Assembly (NCBI GenBank): GCA_946616295.1
Contig: CAMOIU010000047.1
Coordinates: 1-24,827, forward strand
Direction of reading: 5' to 3'
Length of the DNA: 24,827 bases
Source: CAG-791 sp002392385
GTDB lineage: Bacteria > Bacillota > Clostridia > Lachnospirales > Lachnospiraceae
This document shows, one piece after another, positions 1 through 5,934 of this stretch. The notes below the pieces were generated by a model. It saw only the letters and a list, made by a program, of their open reading frames with translations, ran no database searches and was not told the DNA's origin. Made by a program: the position numbers and the translations under genes. Each line of letters starts with the position of its first letter. The stretch's first letter is position 1.

Positions 1-96
1 GAAAATGTCTAAACTCGAGCATGGAATCGACAGGCCAGCCGGTGAATAGTAACCCCCCACTGGCATCACCAGCCCCACTTATATTTCCGCCGCCAT

Positions 97-126
97 TTGA
101 CAGAAGCCCTGAAATCATCGGATAAT
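97..126 (+). promoter_or_regulatory. Sigma-70-type promoter of the redox cassette
   Basis: A perfect -35 box TTGACA (97-102) is followed by an 18-base spacer and GATAAT (121-126), which differs from the consensus -10 at one base. The predicted start near 133 lies about 35 bases before the first gene at 168. No other promoter-like pair is visible before the next two genes, so this probably drives the three-gene unit 168-1932. Confidence 0.6.
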
Positions 127-167
127 GAATAAGGTATGGCTCACGGAACGGGCAGGAGAGCACTGAT

Positions 168-314
168 ATGGCGGTCTTTCTTCAGAAAAATATTCGGTAT
201 ATTCTTCTTACGGTCGGGGCGGCGTGTCTTGTGTACGGCGCCCTGCAGGGCGATATGCAGGCAGTCCTGACCAAGGCTGCCCAGATCTGCCTGGAATGCT
301 GCGGGATCGGTTGA
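168..314 (+). CDS. CD1871A-family CXXC-motif small membrane protein
   Basis: A 48-residue protein. It has a short basic N-terminus, one hydrophobic segment (about residues 11-27), and a C-terminal ICLEC pattern with cysteines 41, 44 and 45 followed by a Gly-Ile-Gly end. This matches the small CD1871A family of Clostridia, which is regularly found beside a 4Fe-4S protein and a TlpA-type thioredoxin, as here. The start is set by an AGGAG ribosome site (154-158) nine bases upstream. The function is not established. The CXXC pair beside a redox operon suggests a thiol or metal role at the membrane, which is inference. The stop codon lies in the first unit of a 20-bp tandem repeat. Confidence 0.85.
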   Translation: MAVFLQKNIRYILLTVGAACLVYGALQGDMQAVLTKAAQICLECCGIG

Positions 315-440
315 GGAGATCATGGACTGACTGAGAAACTCAGGAACTGACTGAGCAGCGCAGGAACCGGGTAAGAAGATGAGAAATCGACTGAGGAGAT
401 TAGAGGCTGGCTGAGAAGATGAAGGACTGGCTGAAGAGAA
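311..440 (+). repeat. Degenerate 20-bp tandem repeat, about 6.5 units
   Basis: Six consecutive 20-base units (from 311, 331, 351, 371, 391 and 411) plus a half unit share the consensus CTGAGRAGATNAGGRACTGR. The period is exact and no gap is needed. The array starts at the stop codon of the CXXC gene and ends within the first codons of the 4Fe-4S gene, so it fills the whole junction and also encodes the start of the next protein. Several units carry GAGGAGAT or GAGAAGAT, which resemble ribosome-binding sites. Confidence 0.85.
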
Positions 441-1282
441 GAAAAGTCGTGCAGGTGGTGTGGGCCCTGGTCACGAATGCGCATGTGTCGGGGTGGCTCA
501 CGGGAAGGATCTACCAGGGGCCGCTGAAGAATTTCTGTGTGCCCGGGATGAACTGTTATGCCTGTCCGGCGGCGGTGGGGGCCTGTCCGCTGGGGTCCCT
601 GCAGTCTTTTTTCAGCGCCAGGCGGCCGAAGGCGCCCTTCTATGTGCTGGGATTTCTGATCATGATCGGGGTGGTGCTGGGGCGGTTCGTCTGCGGATGG
701 CTCTGTCTGTTCGGACTGGTGCAGGAGCTGCTCTACCGGATCCCGACACCGAAGGTGACGGTGCCGGAGAGGATCGACCGGGTGCTGCGCAAGGGCAAGT
801 ATGTCTTTCTGGTTTTCTTCGTTGTGGTCCTGCCTCTGGTCCTGCGGGATGAGATGGGAGTAAGCTTCCCTTATTTCTGCAAGTGGATCTGTCCGGTGGG
901 AACGCTGGAGGGCGGGATCCCGCTGGTGATCCTGAACAGGAGTCTGCGGCCGCTGGTGCACGGGCTCTATGTGTGGAAGCTGGCGATCCTGGCGGCGGTG
1001 ACGGCGGCGTCGGTCCTGATCCACAGGCCCTTCTGCAAGTATATCTGCCCCCTCGGCGCCTTTTATGGACTGTTTCAGAAGATAGGTTTTCTCCGGCTGG
1101 TGAGAGAGGAGAGAGTTTGCACCGGATGCGGGGCCTGCGCGCGGCATTGTGCCATGCAGGTGGACCCGGTGCGCGACCCGGACAGCGCGGAGTGTATCCG
1201 CTGCGGGGCCTGTGTGCGGGCCTGCCCGGAGAATGCCCTGCGTTTCGCTCTCGCCGGTTCTGAAGAAAGGAAGAAAATATGA
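419..1282 (+). CDS. NapH/polyferredoxin-like 4Fe-4S membrane protein
   Basis: A 287-residue integral membrane iron-sulfur protein. Cysteines come in groups: C40/C46/C49/C56 near the N-terminus, then CxxxC pairs at C92/C96, C154/C158 and C206/C210 beside membrane segments (about 73-100, 128-143 and 185-203). Two classical ferredoxin clusters follow at C234/237/240/244 and C259/262/265/269. The CxxxCP pairs and terminal double cluster are those of the NapH/CcoG-related polyferredoxins, which carry electrons through or along the membrane. The next gene overlaps its stop by four bases (ATGA), so the two are probably translationally coupled. A likely role is feeding electrons to the CXXC peptide or the TlpA lipoprotein; the true partner is unknown. 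A TAG at 401-403 in this frame rules out a longer N-terminus. Confidence 0.85.
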   Translation: MKDWLKRRKVVQVVWALVTNAHVSGWLTGRIYQGPLKNFCVPGMNCYACPAAVGACPLGSLQSFFSARRPKAPFYVLGFLIMIGVVLGRFVCGWLCLFGLVQELLYRIPTPKVTVPERIDRVLRKGKYVFLVFFVVVLPLVLRDEMGVSFPYFCKWICPVGTLEGGIPLVILNRSLRPLVHGLYVWKLAILAAVTAASVLIHRPFCKYICPLGAFYGLFQKIGFLRLVREERVCTGCGACARHCAMQVDPVRDPDSAECIRCGACVRACPENALRFALAGSEERKKI

Positions 1283-1932
1283 AGAAAGTGTTGAGTATCC
1301 TTCTGGCGGGACTTTTGATCTTGTGTGCGGGCTGCGGCGGGACGGCCCAGAACGGAGCGTCGGCGGAAACCAATGAGTCGTCGGCAGAAAGCAGCCAGGC
1401 TGAGTCAGAAGCGGCGGAAGCAGCGGATACCGAAACAGAAGCGGCGGACGCAGAGGCGGAGGAAGCGGGTGAGACAGAAGCGGCGGCCATGGAGGCCGGC
1501 GTCATCGGGGACCTGCTTTTCGACACCACGGATCTGGACGGCAATCCGGTCCACAGCGCGGACCTGTACGCGGAGAACAAGATCACCATGATCAATGTGT
1601 GGGCCACCTGGTGCGGTCCCTGCGTGGGGGAGATGCCGGAGCTGGCCGTGATGGCGGAGGAGTTTGCGGAGCAGGACGTCGGGCTGATCGCCGTGTGCAC
1701 GGATGCCGTTGATGAGGCGACCGTCGCGGACGCGAAGGATATCCTGGCTGCTGCCGGCGCGGATTTTCCCGTCCTGGCAGGCTTTGAAGGGCAGGATGCG
1801 CTGTTTCAGCTTTATGCCTTTCCTACCACCTTCTTCGTGGACAGCGAGGGACATGTTCTGGGAAGCATCATAGGAGCTGCTCCGCAGGAGTACAGAAATG
1901 CCGTGGCACAGTTATTGAAGAATATGGAGTGA
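1279..1932 (+). CDS. TlpA-like thioredoxin-fold lipoprotein
   Basis: A 217-residue lipoprotein. A hydrophobic signal ends in a lipobox with the lipidated cysteine at C19. Residues 20-74 are a linker almost entirely of A, E, S, T and D. A TlpA/ResA-type thioredoxin domain follows, with active site WCGPC at 111-115 and the cis-proline region FPTT around P182. It should act outside the cytoplasm as a thiol-disulfide reductase. In the family such proteins reduce apocytochrome c or other exported thiols. The last gene of the cassette, it overlaps the iron-sulfur gene by four bases, so membrane electrons from that protein are its likely source. A cytochrome c maturation pair lies about 19 kb away (21261-23416), a plausible but unproven client. 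Confidence 0.9.
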   Translation: MKKVLSILLAGLLILCAGCGGTAQNGASAETNESSAESSQAESEAAEAADTETEAADAEAEEAGETEAAAMEAGVIGDLLFDTTDLDGNPVHSADLYAENKITMINVWATWCGPCVGEMPELAVMAEEFAEQDVGLIAVCTDAVDEATVADAKDILAAAGADFPVLAGFEGQDALFQLYAFPTTFFVDSEGHVLGSIIGAAPQEYRNAVAQLLKNME

Positions 1933-1978
1933 AGGAGAGCAGAGCCGGTCTCTGGCCGGGCATGAATGGGGTGAAGGA

Positions 1979-2953
1979 ATGGCCGAGCAGGTTTTCAACT
2001 GGGCATTCATAGGGACCGGCGTGCTCGCGAAGGACGTCGCGAAGAAGATCACGGAGACGGGGCGGCACCGGGTCGTCTCTGTATACACCAGGAACTATGA
2101 GAAATGCTGTGCTTTTGCGCAGGAATACGGGGCTCTGGCCGCGCACACCGCCGAGGAGGCGATCGGCGCGCCGGGGGTCGACGGCGTCTATATCGTCACG
2201 CCTCACACCAGCCACTATGAGTATGCGAAGCAGGCCCTGCTCATGGGCCGGCCGGTGCTCTGTGAGAAGCCGGTGAGCACGGACACGGACAAGACGGCGG
2301 AGCTCCTGCGTCTGAGCGAGGAGCGGGGCGTCTACTTCACGGAAGCCATGTGGACCTGGTTCGCCCCGGTCGCCAACAAGGTGAAAGAGTGGCTGGACAA
2401 GGGCGAGTACGGCGAGGTGCAGAAGGTCCACATGACCTACCACCTGCGGTCGATCAACTATGCGCCCCGTGTCTCGGATCCCAATACGGCCGGCGGCGCC
2501 CTCCTGGACATCGGCATTTATCCGCTCACCTACATCTACCGCCTCTTCGGCAAGCCGGAGCGGATCGAGTGCAGAGGGGAGCTGCGGGGCGGGATCGACA
2601 CGGGCGAGGATGTGGCCATGTACTATCCCGGCGGGAAGAAATATACCTGGAGCGCCTCCATCCTGGACTTCTGGGGACTGGAATATCTGTCCCTGAAAGG
2701 GACAAAAGGGAGCACGACGCTCTTCTTCTATCACGGGGCCTCCAAGGTCACCCTGCGCCGCAGGCGCGGCGGGGCGGAGACCTTCCGGGGAGACGGCGGC
2801 TATGTCAATGAGTTCGACATCGTGGCCTCCGAGATCCGGCAGGGCCTCACGGAGAGCCCCCTGGTGCCCCACAAGGCGACCCTGGAGGTCATGCAGCTCA
2901 TGGATGAGTGCCGGCGCCAGATGGGGCTGGTCTATCCCTTTGAGAGAAGGTAG
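1979..2953 (+). CDS. Gfo/Idh/MocA-family NAD(P)-dependent oxidoreductase
   Basis: A 324-residue cytosolic dehydrogenase. The N-terminal Rossmann domain has GTG at 12-14. The family motif C-E-K-P is at 95-98, with K97 the expected catalytic lysine. A Gly-Gly-Ala-Leu-Leu-Asp-Ile-Gly-Ile-Tyr-Pro stretch begins near residue 171, as in dihydrodiol-dehydrogenase-like members. Members oxidise or reduce sugars, inositols and related diols; the substrate cannot be read from the sequence. The start codon has AAGGA directly against it, an unusually tight ribosome-site spacing, but no other in-frame start upstream is available. It follows the TlpA gene by 46 bases and precedes mazG by 56, so it may be read with either neighbour. 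Confidence 0.9.
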   Translation: MAEQVFNWAFIGTGVLAKDVAKKITETGRHRVVSVYTRNYEKCCAFAQEYGALAAHTAEEAIGAPGVDGVYIVTPHTSHYEYAKQALLMGRPVLCEKPVSTDTDKTAELLRLSEERGVYFTEAMWTWFAPVANKVKEWLDKGEYGEVQKVHMTYHLRSINYAPRVSDPNTAGGALLDIGIYPLTYIYRLFGKPERIECRGELRGGIDTGEDVAMYYPGGKKYTWSASILDFWGLEYLSLKGTKGSTTLFFYHGASKVTLRRRRGGAETFRGDGGYVNEFDIVASEIRQGLTESPLVPHKATLEVMQLMDECRRQMGLVYPFERR

Positions 2954-3009
2954 AACGAGCAGAAATAAACCGACCGGATATGGATCGATCGGGTGAAAGA
3001 GGCAGAACA

Positions 3010-3564
3010 ATGAAGGAAACAGAGCGGCTCCTGCAGGTCGTTGAGAAACTCCGCGCGGAGGACGGCTGTCCTTGGGACAGGGCCCAGACCCACGGGAGCC
3101 TCAAGCCGGCCTGCATCGAGGAGGCGGCGGAGGTCCTGTGCGGGATCAATATCCTGGAGGAGACAGGGAATGCGGACAATCTCCGGGAGGAGCTGGGGGA
3201 CCTGCTCCTGCAGGTGGTGATGCACGCCCGGATCGCGGCGGAGGAAGGGTATTTTACCTTCGAAGACGTGGCAAGGACGGCGGCGGACAAAATGGTGCGG
3301 AGGCATCCGCATATTTTTGCGGCTGCTGATCCTGCCGTGTCGGAAGCTGCGACGGATTCGGTCGTGCAGGGAGCCGGCGGCGCAGCAGCCGGGCTGACGC
3401 CGGACCAGGTGCGTGTCTCCTGGGAGGAGATCAAGAAGGCGGAGAAGGCCGGCCGGGAAGCGGAGGAGGCCTTCGTGCTGGCGCATCTGGAGACGGCCAT
3501 GAAGGAGGCCGGGGAGCTGATCGACGTGGCCAGGCGGCGCAAGGGTTTTGACACAGAGAAGTGA
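3010..3564 (+). CDS. mazG: MazG-family nucleoside triphosphate pyrophosphohydrolase, one domain
   Basis: A 184-residue protein. The N-terminal MazG signature is clear: CPWD (20-23), the metal-binding E37-E38-x-x-E41, and E61-x-x-D64 in a helix ending LLLQV. The family cleaves NTPs to NMP and pyrophosphate. Full-length MazG of E. coli type has two such domains in about 260 residues. Here the second is missing: after an alanine-rich spacer (about 103-125) only a short helical tail similar to the domain-linker region remains. The ATG at 3010 is preferred over 2980 because it has AGAGG at the right distance. The stop codon lies inside a perfect 16-bp tandem duplication. Confidence 0.85.
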   Translation: MKETERLLQVVEKLRAEDGCPWDRAQTHGSLKPACIEEAAEVLCGINILEETGNADNLREELGDLLLQVVMHARIAAEEGYFTFEDVARTAADKMVRRHPHIFAAADPAVSEAATDSVVQGAGGAAAGLTPDQVRVSWEEIKKAEKAGREAEEAFVLAHLETAMKEAGELIDVARRRKGFDTEK

Positions 3565-3583
3565 CAGCACAGAGAAGTGACAG
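3552..3583. repeat. Perfect 16-bp tandem duplication at the mazG stop
   Basis: The 16-mer CACAGAGAAGTGACAG occurs twice head-to-tail (3552-3567 and 3568-3583) with no mismatch. The first copy supplies the mazG stop TGA at 3562-3564; the second is untranslated. The perfect identity suggests a recent slippage event. Confidence 0.9.
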
Positions 3584-3610
3584 ACGGGGGTCTGTGAGAG
3601 GAGGGCAGAG

Positions 3611-4183
3611 ATGATCAGGACAATCACGCCGGAAAGAGCCAGGGAGATCCTGGGGGAGTACGCGTCGTGGATCGAAGAGGTCAGCCGGCGCTACGGGGTT
3701 CCGGCCGCGATGATCAGGGCCATCCTCTACAAGGAGATGACGGAGAGCGATATTCTGGATCCCCTGGCGGACCTAGTAGTCAGGACCGGCCTGACCTCCC
3801 GGAAGGACAGCTCCACCGGCTATGCCCAGATCTTCGGGGTGACCGGCCTGCGGGCGGTGGAATACGCGGTGGACAGAGGGCTGTCCACCTACGAATCGCT
3901 GGGGATCGAGACGGACCACCGGCTGCGGGATACCGATGAGGAGGATATCCGGCTGATCTGGAACCGCCTGCACGATGACCCGTGCTTCAACATAGAGGCG
4001 GCGGCCCTCAACCTCCTGTGCTGCGCGGAGGAGAATGCCGGCAGGACGGATTTCTCCAGCTTCACGGAAGAGGAGTGGAAGCGGGTACTGACCAGGTATA
4101 ACGCCAATACCGCCGGCATCACGGCCTACGGTGAGGACACCTACAGGCTGATGCGCGATTTTGAGAGGGAGGACCAGGCCTGA
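3611..4183 (+). CDS. Lysozyme-fold (transglycosylase-like) protein, no signal peptide
   Basis: A 190-residue protein. A helical region with the segment ILYKEMTES (38-46) is followed by GYAQIF (70-75). In lytic transglycosylases and goose-type lysozymes the catalytic glutamate sits in such a helix and is followed by a Gly-x-x-Gln-I/L strand, so E42 is the candidate catalytic residue. The C-terminal RYNAN stretch also fits that fold. It has no signal peptide or membrane segment, which is odd for a peptidoglycan enzyme. It may be a cytoplasmic protein with a lysozyme-like fold, or be released by another route. A GGAGGG ribosome site lies upstream at about 3599-3604. It trails mazG by 46 bases. 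The family assignment is moderate and activity is inference. Confidence 0.6.
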   Translation: MIRTITPERAREILGEYASWIEEVSRRYGVPAAMIRAILYKEMTESDILDPLADLVVRTGLTSRKDSSTGYAQIFGVTGLRAVEYAVDRGLSTYESLGIETDHRLRDTDEEDIRLIWNRLHDDPCFNIEAAALNLLCCAEENAGRTDFSSFTEEEWKRVLTRYNANTAGITAYGEDTYRLMRDFEREDQA

Positions 4184-4258
4184 CAGGCTGACGCCGCTCC
4201 CTCCTGAAACTGGGAAAAGCGTATATCGGGACATAGATATTTTTCAAAAAGTCATGTA

Positions 4259-4287
4259 TTGACACAGGAGACTGAGTTAGCTACAAT
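4259..4287 (+). promoter_or_regulatory. Consensus sigma-70 promoter of the DUF2325-flavodoxin operon
   Basis: A perfect -35 box TTGACA (4259-4264), a 17-base spacer and TACAAT (4282-4287). The predicted start is near 4294, giving a leader of about 100 bases before 4393. The surrounding DNA is AT-rich against a GC-rich genome. The -10 box sits inside an inverted repeat (4275-4292), so a bound repressor would block it. Confidence 0.8.
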
Positions 4288-4292
4288 TAACT
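4275..4292. promoter_or_regulatory. Candidate operator 1 over the -10 box
   Basis: An inverted repeat AGTTA-N8-TAACT, with the promoter -10 box lying in the spacer. It has the same half-sites and spacing as the site at 4340-4357 (GGTTA-N8-TAACC). The half-site resembles those bound by DtxR/IdeR-type metal regulators, but the regulator itself is not in the window, so its identity is inference. Confidence 0.55.
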
Positions 4293-4339
4293 TAAATATT
4301 TTCGACGGCGCCCATTGAGGCGCTACAAAAAAGCACTGA

Positions 4340-4357
4340 GGTTAGTTTAATATAACC
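4340..4357. promoter_or_regulatory. Candidate operator 2 in the 5' leader
   Basis: An inverted repeat GGTTA-N8-TAACC. Its centre lies 65 bases downstream of the centre of operator 1 and 36 bases before the DUF2325 start codon. A pair of matching sites about six helical turns apart could support cooperative binding or looping. Confidence 0.5.
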
Positions 4358-4392
4358 AAGACACTCCACAGAACCAGGAAGAGGAGGAATAT

Positions 4393-4683
4393 ATGAGCGT
4401 AGTGATCCTCGGCGGCAATGAATGTATGGAGCGGCAGTATAAAGATCTCTGCAAGGAGTACAGCTGCAAGGCCAAGGTCTTCATCAAGCCTTCGGGCAGT
4501 CTCAAGAACAAACTGGGCCGGCCGCACCTGATGATCTGCTTCACCGGGGCCCTGTCCCATAAGGTGCTCAAGAACGCGCAGAACGAGATCCGCGGGTGCG
4601 GCACCCAGGTGGAGCATTCGAAGACAGCCTCCATGGCGGCCCTTCGATCCATTCTCGAGAAGTATACGGCGGTTTCGGCCTGA
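4393..4683 (+). CDS. DUF2325 domain-containing protein
   Basis: A 96-residue protein that is essentially one DUF2325 domain: an N-terminal VVILGGNE segment (3-10), a cysteine-containing helix (C18, C24), a central MICFTGALSH strand-loop (about 53-62) and a C-terminal helix beginning with a HSKTAS segment. The family is widespread in Firmicutes and has no defined activity. A strong GAGGAGG ribosome site (4381-4387) sets the start. It is first in an operon with DUF3793 and flavodoxin, a grouping typical of clostridial iron- or redox-responsive regulation. A role in metal or redox homeostasis is inferred from that company only. Confidence 0.85.
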   Translation: MSVVILGGNECMERQYKDLCKEYSCKAKVFIKPSGSLKNKLGRPHLMICFTGALSHKVLKNAQNEIRGCGTQVEHSKTASMAALRSILEKYTAVSA

Positions 4684-4700
4684 TACGGGAGACGGGAGAC

Positions 4701-5270
4701 ATGTCCGACGAGACACTTGTCCGTTATGGCTCGCCCACGCTGGCGGGCCTCAAGACGGGAAACCTGTTTACATGTGAATACACCGACCCGGAGGAGCTGT
4801 ACACGCAGCTGCGGGAGCTGAACAGGCAGCTGGTGCCCAGGGGGATTCGGCTGCTGCCTCTCAGAAGGAGCGAGAGGCGGGTGCTGCTCTATCTCTACAG
4901 GCCGGACAGGCTGGAGAGGGACCTGGGGACGTCGGGCGCCCGGGACCTTCTGAAGGAGGAGGGCTATCCCTGCGGGTCCGCCCAGCAGTGCCTGGCGGAG
5001 TTGATCCGGAGACTGCGGTGCCGCAAGGCCTTCCCCCATGAGATCGGTCTCTTTCTGAGCTATCCCCTGGAGGACGTGTGCGGATTCATACGCTACGGCG
5101 GCAGCCGGAGCAAGCTGACCGGATGCTGGCAGGTCTACGGGGATGTGGAGAAGGCTAGGAAGACCTTCGACAGATTCGACCGGTGTACACGGAGCTATTG
5201 CCGGCAGTGGGCGGAAGGCGTCCCGCTGACCAGGCTGGCTATAAATATTCAAAACCTGAAAGGAGCTTAA
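4701..5270 (+). CDS. DUF3793 family protein
   Basis: A 189-residue protein that looks like DUF3793: an early LAGLKTGNLF segment, a central LYLYRPDRLE segment (about 55-65), an FPHEIGLFLSYP motif (about 112-123) and a C-terminal basic helix with paired cysteines in a CTRSYCRQW context. The family is known almost only next to flavodoxin-like genes in Clostridia and has no assigned function. The ATG at 4701 is chosen over the in-frame 4596 because 4596 lies inside DUF2325 and lacks a ribosome site. Before 4701 the heptamer GGGAGAC is tandemly repeated (4687-4700), and the upstream copy is well spaced. The protein may work with the flavodoxin encoded 3 bases downstream, which is inference. Confidence 0.8.
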   Translation: MSDETLVRYGSPTLAGLKTGNLFTCEYTDPEELYTQLRELNRQLVPRGIRLLPLRRSERRVLLYLYRPDRLERDLGTSGARDLLKEEGYPCGSAQQCLAELIRRLRCRKAFPHEIGLFLSYPLEDVCGFIRYGGSRSKLTGCWQVYGDVEKARKTFDRFDRCTRSYCRQWAEGVPLTRLAINIQNLKGA

Positions 5271-5273
5271 AAA

Positions 5274-5696
5274 ATGAGCAAAGTAGCAGTTGTTTTCTGG
5301 AGCGGGACAGGCAATACACAGACCATGGCCGATGCCGTCGCGGCGGGCGCCCAGGGCGCCGGCGCCGAGGTGGACGTGAAGACAGCGTCTGAGTTCGGCG
5401 CGGCGGACGTGGCCGGCTATGACGCCATCGCTTTCGGCTGCCCCGCCATGGGTGCCGAGGTCCTCGAGGAGAGCGAGTTCCAGCCTATGTTTGATGACGT
5501 GAAGGGTGAGCTGTCCGGCAAGAAGATCGCCCTGTTCGGCTCCTACGGATGGGGAGACGGCGAGTGGATGCGCAACTGGGAAGACGACTGCCGCGCCGCG
5601 GGCGCCAATCTGGCTGTGGACAGCGTCATGGCCAATAACGAGCCCGACGACGAGGCCCTGGAGGCCTGCAGGGCCCTCGGTGCAGCCCTGGCCTGA
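5274..5696 (+). CDS. Flavodoxin (short-chain, FMN-binding)
   Basis: A 140-residue flavodoxin. The FMN phosphate loop S-G-T-G-N-T is at 10-15. The second loop GCPAMGAEVLEES starts near residue 54 and the third, GSYGWGDGEWM, near residue 83; these supply the isoalloxazine contacts seen in clostridial flavodoxins. It is a soluble one-electron carrier that replaces ferredoxin, most often when iron is scarce. It has the AAGGAG ribosome site at about 5260-5265, ends the DUF2325-DUF3793 operon, and is followed by a hairpin at 5771. The likely metal-responsive operators upstream fit an iron-sparing role. Confidence 0.95.
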   Translation: MSKVAVVFWSGTGNTQTMADAVAAGAQGAGAEVDVKTASEFGAADVAGYDAIAFGCPAMGAEVLEESEFQPMFDDVKGELSGKKIALFGSYGWGDGEWMRNWEDDCRAAGANLAVDSVMANNEPDDEALEACRALGAALA

Positions 5697-5770
5697 CAGA
5701 GGCTGCCCTGACTGACATTTCCGCCCTGTCCGGCGGAGAATACGGATATGATCCCTGCGTCATACTAAGC

Positions 5771-5806
5771 GGAGGCTGTCGCGATCACCAGGCGACAGCC
5801 TCCTTT
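5771..5806 (+). terminator. Hairpin terminator after flavodoxin
   Basis: A perfect 12-bp stem GGAGGCTGTCGC (5771-5782) / GCGACAGCCTCC (5792-5803) with a 9-base loop, then only three T residues. The stem is strong but the T-tract short, so termination may be partial or factor-assisted. It separates this operon from the next promoter. Confidence 0.65.
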
Positions 5807-5851
5807 CAATGCCGTCCTGTCCGGATGTGGTTATATGACGCAAACTTCTTC

Positions 5852-5880
5852 TTGCAGGGAGGTCATCCGCATGTTAATAT
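5852..5880 (+). promoter_or_regulatory. Promoter of the ABC-FtsX-lipoprotein operon
   Basis: TTGCAG (5852-5857), a 17-base spacer and TAATAT (5875-5880). The predicted start lies near 5887, giving a leader of about 48 bases before the ATPase gene. The spacer contains GGAGGTCATCC, a copy of the operon's own ribosome-site region. Confidence 0.6.
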
Positions 5881-5934
5881 TAGGCCACGCTAACTATATC
5901 ATGTTGTTCAGGCAATCCTGTTTGGAGGTCATCC
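5858..5934. repeat. Direct repeat GGAGGTCATCC, 66 bp apart
   Basis: GGAGGTCATCC occurs at 5858-5868 and again at 5924-5934; both are followed at once or after two bases by ATGTT. The second copy is the ribosome-binding site and start context of the ATPase gene. The first lies inside the promoter spacer and is probably not transcribed. Confidence 0.75.
5878..5895. promoter_or_regulatory. Candidate operator 3 at the ABC operon start site
   Basis: TATTAG-N6-CTAACT, overlapping the end of the -10 box and the predicted transcription start. Compared in the same register, sites 1 and 2 read AGTTAG-N6-TTAACT and GGTTAG-N6-ATAACC. The shared core TTAG-N6-NTAA and the location over promoters suggest one repressor controls both operons. 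Confidence 0.5.

Noticed and set aside
1..117. Minus-strand open frame running off the left edge, with a possible ATG at 115-117, and a plus-strand open frame 3-125.
   Set aside because: Neither has a ribosome site or a recognisable product, and they overlap each other and the promoter of the next gene. Sequence to the left of the window is needed to decide.
5720..5737. TCCGCC/GGCGGA hairpin after the flavodoxin stop, as the terminator.
   Set aside because: Only six base pairs and no T-run; the 12-bp stem at 5771 is a better candidate.
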